Source: CAWIHS01 sp963836005 (GTDB lineage: Bacteria > Pseudomonadota > Gammaproteobacteria > GRL18). From it: a stretch of DNA of 64,000 nucleotides. Numbering within the stretch: the first letter of the stretch is position 1; every line of letters begins with the position of its first letter. The stretch lies in contig CAWIHS010000006.1 of NCBI GenBank assembly GCA_963836005.1, forward strand, positions 620,001-684,000. Reading direction: 5' to 3'. Shown in pieces: positions 1 to 8,111 of this stretch. The notes under the pieces are model-generated. The model was not told the DNA's origin and did not search any database. It saw only the letters and a list, made by a program, of their open reading frames with translations. A program made the position numbers and the translations under genes.

Positions 1-423
1 GATGATGGGTTAATTTTTACCGGGGGTGGAAGCACATCTCTGGAACTGGAATTGGTATTTGATGTTTCTATTTTGGGTTCAACCGTTCAGAGCAATGATG
101 TCAGAGAACTGACCAGAAATATCTGGGATTTATCAGAAAATTCAAGCATGAAAAATGGTGAGTATGGACCCGGTATCTGTCGTTTTGTCTGGGGGAAAAG
201 CTGGAATATACCGTGTGTGATCAGTTCCATATCAGAACGATTTGATCTATTTGACAGTTCGGGGGTTCCAAAACGTTCCTGGTTGAAATTGAGATTGTTG
301 AGAGTCAACCGGTTAAAAGAACAGAACACACCATTGGCTCCAGATACTGATATGGCCAATTACTCTATTTCAGGATTTGTAGAAAATGAAACCAATAAAA
401 ATTCTGATCTGTTTCCGGTATAA
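1..423 (+). CDS. CIS tube/baseplate adaptor protein (Afp7-like), 3' part
   Basis: The frame is open from the first base of the window to the stop at 421-423, so the gene begins outside; the TTG at 52 lies inside the frame and is not its start. The visible part carries the pattern of the contractile injection system tube-protein N-terminal family: a W-G aromatic stretch (CRFVWGKSWNIPCVISS), then an F-D-L-F segment and a G-x-P-x-R-x-x-L-K element. In Afp/PVC-type particles this protein joins the inner tube to the spike. The next gene, the VgrG-like spike, starts 5 bp after the stop, which is the expected order. Assignment rests on motif and neighbours; no LysM repeat is visible in this part. 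Confidence 0.75.
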   Translation, partial: DDGLIFTGGGSTSLELELVFDVSILGSTVQSNDVRELTRNIWDLSENSSMKNGEYGPGICRFVWGKSWNIPCVISSISERFDLFDSSGVPKRSWLKLRLLRVNRLKEQNTPLAPDTDMANYSISGFVENETNKNSDLFPV

Positions 424-428
424 AAACA

Positions 429-2003
429 ATGACTGGTAATATTAAACAACAGACTACAATTGAAATTCTGATCAATGATATCAAGATAAGCAGTGACATT
501 GCAAATGTGATCACTGAGTTGACAGTAGTTCAATCATTGCAAAAGCCGCAACAATGTAAAATACATCTTTCGCTGTCAAAGGAGCACTATGAAAAACAAT
601 TTAGAAGTCTGGTAGAACAATCCAGGCTTGAGGTTAAAATCGGGGATGACAAGCAGCATATATTTTCAGGTGTTATCACTTCAATGGCTTATCGTTATGG
701 GGCGGGCCGTGAATTTTCTGTGCAAATAACAGCGCATGACCATTTGTTTTTACTGTCATTGACACACCCGGTAAAATCATTTGTAGATGTCACACTGGTT
801 GATATTGCTCAAGACATGTTGTCATCTTATGGAATTACAGTAGCAGCAGAAGATCCTGGGCCATTATGGAAGAATCTTGTGCAATTTCAGTCTTCCAATC
901 TGGAATTTTTACAGGAACTTTCCGAACGTTGTGGTTTATATTTTTACCTGCAGGACAGGGTGTTATCTTTTGTCAGACTGGCCGTTGATGATATGCCTGT
1001 TTCCCTGGAATATGGTTCAAGCCTGCTGGAAGTTGAAGTAAACAGGAATCATATCAGTTTCGATGCTGAGACAACGGTTTCCGGTTGGGATCCATTGCGA
1101 ACAAAACTTTTTATGCAAGACTCCTTGCAGCACTCATCTGAAAATAACATTATTTTATCCAATGACGAACTACTGGCAACTCATCAAACCAGTATCGTTG
1201 ATCAACCTGCTCAAAGTGAAAAACAGCTGGAAAGTCTTGCACAGGCACAAACATCAAGGATCATGTCTATGCAAAATCATGTTGCTGGTCTGGCTGAAGG
1301 AAATATTAACTTACATCCCGGCACTGATATTAAAATGAACGGTCTGTTAACTGATGAAAATAATCATCAGTATCGATTGACACGGGTAAGTCATTCTATA
1401 AATCCTTTTTCCGGTTATGTGTCAAGATTTAGTAGTCAGCCTCCGGGTTTGTTCCAGCGTTCAAAATCAACTCTGGTGACATACGGCATTGTCAGTCAGA
1501 TTGCCGATCCTGATGCTTCAGGCAGAGTTAAAGTCACATTGCCTACTTATAATAATATTGAAACAAACTGGCTTGAAGTTTTGATTCCGGGTGCAGGAAA
1601 TAGTAAGGGGCTTATTGCTTTGCCTGCAATTGAGGACAAGGTATTAATCCTGATGTTGCATGAACGAACTGAACAGGCAATAGTGTTAGGAGGATTATAT
1701 GGTGAAGACGGTTTACCGGAAGAAATTATTATTGATGGTGAAGTCAGCCGCTATTCCTTACTCACTCCCGGTGGTCAGGGTCTAAGGCTTGATGATCATG
1801 AGGAAAGTATAAACCTGATTAACAAGTCAGAAAGCCGTTTTGAACTAAAGAGAGAAACAGCCATTATGAGTACCAAATCAGGAAATTATCTGGCAATGGA
1901 TGATGAAAATATCATGCTTAATGCCCAGGTACCGCTAGTGATACAGGCTCCGGGTAATACCATTACTATACGCGCAGACAAAATTAATTTTGAGAAAGCC
2001 TGA
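429..2003 (+). CDS. VgrG-like spike protein of a contractile injection system (Afp8-like)
   Basis: 524 residues. The first ~340 residues resemble the phage gpD/VgrG base (an ISSDIANVITELTVVQSLQKP start typical of the spike base). An OB-fold gp5/gpV-like domain follows at about 347-430 (TYGIVSQIADPDASGRVKVT, then LIPGAGNSKGLIALPAIEDKV), and the short C-terminus looks like a beta-helical needle. It should form the central trimeric spike beneath the tube, bearing the PAAR-like tip encoded next. Its stop TGA overlaps the next ATG by one base, so the two are translationally coupled. The length is about that of eCIS spikes, shorter than evolved T6SS VgrGs, and no effector domain is fused. Confidence 0.88.
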   Translation: MTGNIKQQTTIEILINDIKISSDIANVITELTVVQSLQKPQQCKIHLSLSKEHYEKQFRSLVEQSRLEVKIGDDKQHIFSGVITSMAYRYGAGREFSVQITAHDHLFLLSLTHPVKSFVDVTLVDIAQDMLSSYGITVAAEDPGPLWKNLVQFQSSNLEFLQELSERCGLYFYLQDRVLSFVRLAVDDMPVSLEYGSSLLEVEVNRNHISFDAETTVSGWDPLRTKLFMQDSLQHSSENNIILSNDELLATHQTSIVDQPAQSEKQLESLAQAQTSRIMSMQNHVAGLAEGNINLHPGTDIKMNGLLTDENNHQYRLTRVSHSINPFSGYVSRFSSQPPGLFQRSKSTLVTYGIVSQIADPDASGRVKVTLPTYNNIETNWLEVLIPGAGNSKGLIALPAIEDKVLILMLHERTEQAIVLGGLYGEDGLPEEIIIDGEVSRYSLLTPGGQGLRLDDHEESINLINKSESRFELKRETAIMSTKSGNYLAMDDENIMLNAQVPLVIQAPGNTITIRADKINFEKA

Positions 2004-2350
2004 TGAGTCAGAGACTGATTACTCAGGCCGCTGTTCTACATTGTGACCATCTCACCGGGATTGTAGGCATCGTTGCTTCACAAAAGTTGGTCACAATTGA
2101 GAATGTCCCCCTTTTAGTCAAAGGCGATCTTGAAAAAAGACCTGTCGCAGGTTGTCCCATACCGGCTTCTGGCGGTTCAAAACCCTGTCTGAATACATTA
2201 AATGAAATAAAGGGGCATTCTCAACTAGTGTTTATTAATGACATACCTGTCTGTTTAAAATCAGCAAAAGGCTTAACCGATGGTGTGCCTCCCGGTAGTA
2301 TTTATTACACGGTGAAAAGCGCTGGTCAGAATTTACTGGTGGAAGTATAA
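2003..2350 (+). CDS. PAAR-like spike-tip protein (Afp10-like)
   Basis: 115 residues, overlapping the spike gene by one base and abutting the gp25 gene (stop TAA directly before ATG). It has a PAAR/DUF4280-like layout: an early HCDHLTG segment, two short beta repeats (VTIENVPLLVKGD and LVFINDIPVCLKSAKG), a CPIPASGGSKPC region and a small GQNLLVEV end. Spaced Cys and His residues (HCDH, C-P-I-P, C-L) could bind a metal, as PAAR tips do. Position between spike and gp25 supports the tip role. Sequence similarity to classical PAAR is weak by eye, so this is a family-level inference. Confidence 0.6.
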   Translation: MSQRLITQAAVLHCDHLTGIVGIVASQKLVTIENVPLLVKGDLEKRPVAGCPIPASGGSKPCLNTLNEIKGHSQLVFINDIPVCLKSAKGLTDGVPPGSIYYTVKSAGQNLLVEV

Positions 2351-2770
2351 ATGTCAGTCTCTAAATATCATGCATGGAAATTTAATCATCCAGATTTTGA
2401 CAGTATGACTGCTTATCCCGGTCTGGTTTGCAGCCATGATGGCAAAGTCAGTCTGGTTGCAGGAGCCATGGCCATAAGACAATCCGTCCTGCTCCTGCTT
2501 TCAACCATGCCGGGCGAAAGGATAAGAAGACCATCCTATGGCTGTGAACTGTACAGGTTAACCTTTATGCCCAATGATCCAACCACCCACGGTCTGGCTA
2601 TTCATTATGTTCGTCAGGCTCTGGAAAAATGGGAGCCCAGAATAAAAATAAAAAACATTGATGCATGCACTAATGTTCAGGATGCTTCTAAAATGGATTT
2701 AACTCTTAACTATGAAATTACAGACATTAATGTGGAAGATGAACTTGTTATTATTCTTACATTGATGTAA
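2351..2770 (+). CDS. GPW/gp25-family baseplate protein (Afp9-like)
   Basis: 139 residues, normal length for the gp25 wedge family. Diagnostic features are the AIRQSVLLLLSTMPGERIRRP segment with conserved P-G-E-R, followed by YGCELYRLTFMPND and a C-terminal E-P-R-I-x-I-x-N strand. In phage and CIS baseplates gp25 joins the wedge to the sheath and spike. It starts directly after the PAAR-like gene and is followed after 20 bp by the baseplate J gene, which is the standard order. An N-terminal ~35 residues (HAWKFNHPDFDSMTAYPGL) precede the core. Confidence 0.9.
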   Translation: MSVSKYHAWKFNHPDFDSMTAYPGLVCSHDGKVSLVAGAMAIRQSVLLLLSTMPGERIRRPSYGCELYRLTFMPNDPTTHGLAIHYVRQALEKWEPRIKIKNIDACTNVQDASKMDLTLNYEITDINVEDELVIILTLM

Positions 2771-2790
2771 TTGCAACAGGAGTTCTGGAT

Positions 2791-5415
2791 ATGGGGTCAC
2801 TCAAGATTCCAAAAATTAATGAATGTCAATACCAAGATATACTGGCTTCAGCGATTAAGCTTATCAAACAAAAAAACTCATCGTGGACTGATTTAACTCC
2901 AGGCGATCCTGGGGTAGTTTTACTGGAAGCCTTTGCCCATATGACTGAGTTAATGATTGAACGTCTCAACCTGTTACCTTATAAGGCCTATATTGAATTT
3001 CTGGCCATGATCGGGGTGAAACTACAACCGCCCATCGCTGCCCAGACAGAGCTTACAATCACCCTCAGCAGCATTAAAGATACAGAGGTAAGAATTCCCA
3101 AAGGGACCCGTGTTTCGGGTAAACGCAATGACAGCATTGATAATCCACCTGTTTTTATTACGACTCGGGATGTCAGTATTAAACCCGGAGAAAAAACAGT
3201 TAAAGTCCAGGTAAGTCACTGTCACTGGGTCAAAGGAGAACTTGCAGGTCACACTGGTGCGCAGCCGGGCTTTTTTGTAACAGCCGCTAACACTCCAATT
3301 GTCGCTCCGATATCCGGCATGGACTCTTTGGTGGTGGCTATTGAAATCAACGATCAGATCAAAGCTCACCCCAAACAACGCATTAAATTTAATAATAAGG
3401 AATTTGGCATCTGGAATGAAGTTGATGATTTCTCCAGAGTGGATAAAAAAGATTTTGTCTATACCGTTGACCGGGTTGCAGGGTACATTCAGTTTTCTCC
3501 CGCTTACCGTCATTATAGCGATCATGGTGAGGGGAATATTACACTGGATGAGAATGCCCGAACTGATTTATTATTACCGCCTGAAGGAATGGAAATTCGA
3601 CTCTGGTATTGTCATGGCGGCGGAAAAAACGGTAATGTACCCGCAGGTTTTTTACAGGTTTTTAAAGATACAAATCCCGGTTTGACGGTTGTAAATAATA
3701 CTGCAGCGGTTGGCGGTCGGGAGATGGAAACACTGGAAAATGCACTATTAAGAGGACCACAGCAATTCAATTCATTGAAACGTGCTGTCACGGCCAGGGA
3801 TTTTGAATTATTGGCAATTCAGAGCTCCGGCGCCGTCAGTCGAACCAGGGCCTTTACCAAGTCTTTACTCTGGCGGCATGCAAAACCAGGGACGGTAGGT
3901 GTGCTGTTAGTTCCCGAGCTGAATATTTCGGCCGGTGAAGAACATCGGGTTAATCTGGATTATCTCAAGTCTCTGCAGTCTGATCAAATTTTAAAAAATA
4001 CCCAGCAGGTACTGAATGAAAGAAAACCATTGGGGATAGCTTGTGAAGTCAATTGGGTTCGTTATAAACCTGTTTATGTGACCGGTAAAATTATCGTTAA
4101 TGAAAACGAAAATAGTCAACGGGTAAGACAGAGAGTCATTCAGTCGCTGTTTGCAACTATCTGTCCAAAAGTCACTTCTGCGGTAGTTAAAGACTGGAAT
4201 TTTGGACAATCTATAAAGTCATGGGATATATATAAAATTATTGCCTCTGAGCCAGGCGTTGTTTCGGTAGAGCAGTTGAAATTAAACACTTCTTTTGCAC
4301 CGCAAAACAATTGCAGAGCGCTTGCAACAGATAATCATCAGCCGGATACATGGTACAGCAGTTCTGGAAATTCATTGTTTAGAACGGTGAACAATGGTAA
4401 AGGCTGGGAAAAAATCAATGAATTTGAGAATGAAATAAGCAAAATTCTTCCCTATCCTCTTAAAGCAATGTCTCTCACGGAAAATAATGGTTTATTGGCA
4501 GTGGTGATAAAAAATAAAGCCAAAACAGATCAAATTCATATTTCCCATAGCTGTGGTGAAAACTGGAATTATGAACTATCCATCAAATTCAAGTCCATAA
4601 ATGATATTGCCTGGCTGGAAAAAAATACGGGCCCCTACCTGCTCATAGCTACCCATGATGCACTCTATGAATATACTATTCGGGCTGGTTCCGTGCCAAT
4701 AAAAATATTGGTGGATCAGCAAAACCACGATCTGAGAATTGATGCCATAAGTACCCGTCAAGAAGGCAATGACGGAGGAATTGTGGCTGTCTTTTCCTCA
4801 AAAGAGAATGGACAGGTTTACGTTTCCCGTAATGGTGGTACTGATAAAAGTTTCCAAAAATTTAGTAATAACCCATGGAGCCCCGGTGAAGTATCTTCTC
4901 TCGTTATTCAGAAACGAGGACCTCATCACTATTTATGGGTTTTACTGAAAAAAATGCCAAATCAAACTGGTAATGCCTGTTATCGCCGTCACATTTCATT
5001 ATCTGGTGAGGATCATGAAGGTTGGGTCAAATTATTAAAAGGATGGAAAGCAGGTAACTGCCATTCACTGGCGTTTTATGAATCGCTGGTTTTTGCGGCA
5101 TCTGAAGATCATGGAATCGTGTTCATGGATCTGGATCGAAAGGTTCCTGAATGGAACATCTTAACTCAAAATGGAAAGCTGGATTTAGAAGCAACCAGCA
5201 AACTGGGTGAGCCTGAACTTGTTGTTGCCAATCAAAACAATGGTCTATTAATGGTTGCGGGTAAAAAAGGTGTTTTTCTCAGTAAAGACAAAGCAAAAAA
5301 TTTTAAAAACTGCTCAAGAAGTTTTTTTAATGATGAGATAACCATACCTGAAAACTGGCTATTTTGCTCTGCAGAACATGATATAGAAGTGGAGCTGGAA
5401 TATGAATCGTACTGA
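2791..5415 (+). CDS. Baseplate J-like wedge protein fused to a predicted beta-propeller
   Basis: 874 residues. Residues ~1-500 are a gpJ/gp47-like baseplate wedge protein (DLTPGDPGVVLLEAFAHMTE near the start, GPQQFNSLKRAVTARDFELLA in the middle, typical of Afp11-like proteins). From about residue 505 to the end the character changes to sialidase/BNR-like or Sortilin-like propeller blades: WYSSSGNSLFRTVNNGKGWE, then HISHSCGENWNYE, VYVSRNGGTD and GVFLSKDKAKNFKNC, each with an S-x-D/N-G-G-x-x-W/F type turn. The RBS is a CAGGAG about 10 bases upstream. The 3' end overlaps the next gene by 14 bp. The propeller would sit at the wedge periphery; its ligand is unknown. Whether it is an adhesin or a structural spacer cannot be told from sequence. 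Confidence 0.85.
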   Translation: MGSLKIPKINECQYQDILASAIKLIKQKNSSWTDLTPGDPGVVLLEAFAHMTELMIERLNLLPYKAYIEFLAMIGVKLQPPIAAQTELTITLSSIKDTEVRIPKGTRVSGKRNDSIDNPPVFITTRDVSIKPGEKTVKVQVSHCHWVKGELAGHTGAQPGFFVTAANTPIVAPISGMDSLVVAIEINDQIKAHPKQRIKFNNKEFGIWNEVDDFSRVDKKDFVYTVDRVAGYIQFSPAYRHYSDHGEGNITLDENARTDLLLPPEGMEIRLWYCHGGGKNGNVPAGFLQVFKDTNPGLTVVNNTAAVGGREMETLENALLRGPQQFNSLKRAVTARDFELLAIQSSGAVSRTRAFTKSLLWRHAKPGTVGVLLVPELNISAGEEHRVNLDYLKSLQSDQILKNTQQVLNERKPLGIACEVNWVRYKPVYVTGKIIVNENENSQRVRQRVIQSLFATICPKVTSAVVKDWNFGQSIKSWDIYKIIASEPGVVSVEQLKLNTSFAPQNNCRALATDNHQPDTWYSSSGNSLFRTVNNGKGWEKINEFENEISKILPYPLKAMSLTENNGLLAVVIKNKAKTDQIHISHSCGENWNYELSIKFKSINDIAWLEKNTGPYLLIATHDALYEYTIRAGSVPIKILVDQQNHDLRIDAISTRQEGNDGGIVAVFSSKENGQVYVSRNGGTDKSFQKFSNNPWSPGEVSSLVIQKRGPHHYLWVLLKKMPNQTGNACYRRHISLSGEDHEGWVKLLKGWKAGNCHSLAFYESLVFAASEDHGIVFMDLDRKVPEWNILTQNGKLDLEATSKLGEPELVVANQNNGLLMVAGKKGVFLSKDKAKNFKNCSRSFFNDEITIPENWLFCSAEHDIEVELEYESY

Positions 5416-5935
5416 AATACGGGAACTATTACCCAATGTGTTCCAGCAGACATTAGAGAGTGAGAGTACCGAGAACAGAGAAGAAAATGTGCTTGCCTTG
5501 CTAATTGATGTTATGTACATCCTGCATGCAGATATTGATGATCAGTTAAAATCAATAGAAAATTATTTTAATCCCTGTAGATCGCCACAGGATAATTTTA
5601 TTGACTATCTGGGACGTTGGGCTGATCTGGATCGTCTTTGCAACAATAGTAATATAATATCCAGAGACTGTTTTCAGGAATTGATCGCTTCAGCCGCATA
5701 TCTGTCACAGTGGCGCGGCACTAAAAAAGGATTATGCAAGTTTCTGAAAATTGCAACAGGTTCAAACTTCATATCGATCAAAGAAGGTGTCAATAAACAG
5801 GGCGAGGAACAATCATTTCATTTCCTGGTACAGCTTCCTGAAAGTCAGAAACATCAACTAAAATTGATTAAAACGATCATTGAACAGGAAAAACCAGTTT
5901 ATATTTCTTATGAATTTGAGTTTATCACTGAATAA
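5402..5935 (+). CDS. P2 gpI-like phage tail/baseplate protein
   Basis: 177 residues, matching the Tail_P2_I family: an LLPNVFQQTLESES start, an L-L-I-D-V-M segment, then F-I-D-Y-L-G-R-W-A and an AAYLSQWRGTKKGL motif near the middle, the hallmark RGT-K-x-G-L of this family. gpI-type proteins close the baseplate wedge next to gpJ. The start overlaps the gpJ gene by 14 bp, consistent with stoichiometric co-translation. This is the last recognisable structural gene of the CIS cluster inside the window. Confidence 0.82.
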   Translation: MNRTEIRELLPNVFQQTLESESTENREENVLALLIDVMYILHADIDDQLKSIENYFNPCRSPQDNFIDYLGRWADLDRLCNNSNIISRDCFQELIASAAYLSQWRGTKKGLCKFLKIATGSNFISIKEGVNKQGEEQSFHFLVQLPESQKHQLKLIKTIIEQEKPVYISYEFEFITE

Positions 5936-5957
5936 AATTTATTAAAGGAGAGCTGTT

Positions 5958-7148
5958 ATGAGCAAACCCGTTGAAATTACACTACCTGAACGAACTTTTG
6001 TGTGTGATGAGAACAGCAAAGCCTCTGTTATTTTTACGGTAACAAATATTATTGACGATAATGTTGATCTTGCAGCAAGTATCAATGTTGAAGACAATGA
6101 TGCAACAAAGATGCAACCGGAGTGGTTGGAAATAAAGCTTGATTCAAACTGGTCTCTGGATGCAAAAGCAACAGAAGAAGTAACAGTCAATGTGACTATT
6201 CCTGATGATCAGCCGCTTGGAGATTACAGATTTAAACTCACCGTTTACTCAAAAGAAAATCCTGGTGATGATTTTACTACCAGTGAAATGATCTGTGTCA
6301 AAAAACAGAAAATAGTAGAAAAACAGGTTGAAATAAAAAAAGGTTTTCCATGGTGGATGCTTGCCGTTGCAGCTCTGTTTATTGTCGTTGGTGGTGTTGC
6401 CTGGTATTTCACTTCAACGACTGCACTACCTGATGTTAAAGGAGCTAGTTCGGGAGAAGCAAGAGAAATGTTGCTGGATAAAGATTTAGAAGTGATCATG
6501 GAAACTATTAACTTTACTGCTGCAAAAGCCAAAGCAGAAAATGTAAAAGATGATCATGTCTATGAGCAGATCCCTGATGCTAAAGAAACTTCAAGAGTTG
6601 ATAAAGGAACGAAAGTTACTCTGAAGATTGCTTCTGTTTCCAGATCTACGGGTCCTGTAGTTGTAGGTCCTGTAGTTATAGATCCTGTAGTTATAAAACC
6701 AACGGATCATGTTATCGTCAAACCAATATTTCCGCTGCTGAAAACGGGAACATACACTATTCAGCAAAAGAGTAATGGCCGATACATGGATGCACATGAA
6801 GGTTCGGATGATAACTCAGTGGTCACCCGAAACAGGCAGAATGACTCCACTCAATTATGGGTGATTACATCCCTGGGTAAAAGTACATACACTATTCAGC
6901 AAAAGAGCAATCGCCGCTACATGGACGCACATGAGGGGTCGAATGACAGTTCAGTGGTTACACGAAATAAGCAGAATAACAATACACAGCGCTGGTTAAT
7001 AAAGCCGCTGGGTAATAATACGTACACTATTCAGCAAAAGAGTAATAATCAATACCTGGATGCGCATGAGGGGTCGAATGATAACTCAGTGGTCACTCGC
7101 AAAAAACAGAATAATGATACACAACGGTGGATAATCAAACCTAAGTAA
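5958..7148 (+). CDS. Single-pass membrane protein with Ig-like, PASTA and ricin-type lectin regions
   Basis: 396 residues with a good RBS (AAAGGAG) 23 bp after the gpI-like gene, so very probably in the CIS operon. Residues ~1-115 look like an Ig/COG1470-like beta domain (repeated E-V-T-V-N-V-type strands, no signal peptide). A Lys-rich stretch precedes one membrane helix at ~131-155 (WWMLAVAALFIVVGG), which predicts N-in/C-out topology. Residues ~157-226 are a PASTA-like domain (LPDVKGASSGEAREMLLDK start). A Val/Pro linker (GPVVVGPVVIDPVVIKP) is followed by three ~43-residue ricin-B-type repeats, each with YTIQQKSN, Y-x-DAHEGS and a TQ-x-W end. PASTA domains bind peptidoglycan or beta-lactams and ricin folds bind sugars. 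A cell-envelope anchor or receptor for the injection particle is my inference. Confidence 0.7.
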   Translation: MSKPVEITLPERTFVCDENSKASVIFTVTNIIDDNVDLAASINVEDNDATKMQPEWLEIKLDSNWSLDAKATEEVTVNVTIPDDQPLGDYRFKLTVYSKENPGDDFTTSEMICVKKQKIVEKQVEIKKGFPWWMLAVAALFIVVGGVAWYFTSTTALPDVKGASSGEAREMLLDKDLEVIMETINFTAAKAKAENVKDDHVYEQIPDAKETSRVDKGTKVTLKIASVSRSTGPVVVGPVVIDPVVIKPTDHVIVKPIFPLLKTGTYTIQQKSNGRYMDAHEGSDDNSVVTRNRQNDSTQLWVITSLGKSTYTIQQKSNRRYMDAHEGSNDSSVVTRNKQNNNTQRWLIKPLGNNTYTIQQKSNNQYLDAHEGSNDNSVVTRKKQNNDTQRWIIKPK

Positions 7149-7236
7149 CTGATGAATCGTCACCAAATCTTCATCCTGGTACGGAAAGCTCCTCCAAAGT
7201 TTGGATTATTTATAATAGTTTTATGGAGTTTTAATT

Positions 7237-8013
7237 GTGGATAAAAAAAAGAAGTTTTTTATTGGTCTGGGTGTTCTGACGGTTATATATGTGGTCGTGA
7301 TGGGGCTGAATTTTACTCACCAGGGAGAATCTGATGGCAGTGCTGGAAACAAGTTTTCAGAAAGCAAGGTCTCCAATATGATCAAAAAATGGAAGAATGA
7401 TCCCAATAGACCAAAAAGTTTGACTTCAGCCATGGAGGCAAAGTCAATGTTCTCCTTTTTGTTACCCAGATTAGATCTGTTTGATAACAAAACAGATACC
7501 GATTACTGTAATGTGGTAATAAATAAGGATGAATCCTTTATACTATTAAACCAGAAACGGCAGCAATGTGTCCTTTTTATTAACAAGTCAAAAGACTCTG
7601 CTCGTCTTGCATCATTGCATTATGAATCTGAATCCAAGCAAACAGCAAGCAGAGGCTTTAATGTTAATAAAATGAATAAAACAATGGTTTCAAATACCAT
7701 CACAACTCATTCTCTTATAAAGCCTCATAAGGTTCAGCCAGGAAAAACAGGCAAACAACCGCCTGCTCAGGCAGTTAAAATGATCTTTCTAAAAGAAATA
7801 GATCAATCATATTACAATATAGAAAACCCTGATAAGAAAAATTTCCAGCTTAGTAATTTTACTCCCAGGGGAAAAGATAAACAGGCTACCTTTGATACTA
7901 TAGAAAAAAATGAATTTGAACTGGTTGTACCTGAAAAAGGAGGGGTGTTTGTTTTAAAATGTACAGACGCTGACTGCAATAAAAATAATATCAAAATCAG
8001 ACAAACTAACTAG
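7237..8013 (+). CDS. Single-pass membrane protein of unknown function, CIS-linked
   Basis: 258 residues from a GTG start with GGAG 8 bases upstream. A Lys-rich N-terminus (MDKKKKF) and one helix at ~7-25 (FFIGLGVLTVIYVVVMGLNF) predict an N-in inner-membrane anchor and a large periplasmic domain. The domain is polar and Lys-rich with several Cys (C-N-V-V, Q-Q-C-V-L, K-C-T-D-A-D-C); no catalytic motif is apparent. It sits between the PASTA/ricin protein and the WD40-caspase on the same strand, 88 bp after the former, and shares their predicted envelope location. I do not recognise the family. Its membership of the CIS-caspase module is inferred from strand and spacing only. Confidence 0.6.
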   Translation: MDKKKKFFIGLGVLTVIYVVVMGLNFTHQGESDGSAGNKFSESKVSNMIKKWKNDPNRPKSLTSAMEAKSMFSFLLPRLDLFDNKTDTDYCNVVINKDESFILLNQKRQQCVLFINKSKDSARLASLHYESESKQTASRGFNVNKMNKTMVSNTITTHSLIKPHKVQPGKTGKQPPAQAVKMIFLKEIDQSYYNIENPDKKNFQLSNFTPRGKDKQATFDTIEKNEFELVVPEKGGVFVLKCTDADCNKNNIKIRQTN

Positions 8014-8090
8014 TGCTCATCCGTTTATTGTTTTAGCTTCCCTCTTTATAAAAGAGGGGAGCTAAAAGTGGAATAAACGGATGGACACTA
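8011..8090. repeat. 80-bp near-perfect palindrome between two CIS-linked genes
   Basis: The two ends are inverted copies (TAGTGCTCATCCGTTTATT against the complement of AATAAACGGATGGACACTA, two mismatches). An inner stem of AGC-T-CCCTCTTT/AAAGAGGGGAGCT closes on a TATA loop. The palindrome begins with the stop codon of the preceding gene. It may be a small non-autonomous mobile element with TAGTG/CACTA ends, or act as a strong hairpin modulating read-through into the caspase gene 22 bp downstream. There is no clear U-tract, so a classical terminator is less likely. Confidence 0.7.
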
Positions 8091-8111
8091 ACTAAATAAT
8101 ATCTGAAAGGT

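Noticed and set aside
3022..3525. 167-codon minus-strand frame in the baseplate J gene
   Set aside because: Lies wholly inside the strong plus-strand gene and has no RBS; a shadow frame.
5958..7148. Possible serine/threonine kinase because of the PASTA region
   Set aside because: No kinase domain precedes the PASTA region; the N-terminus is a beta-type domain.
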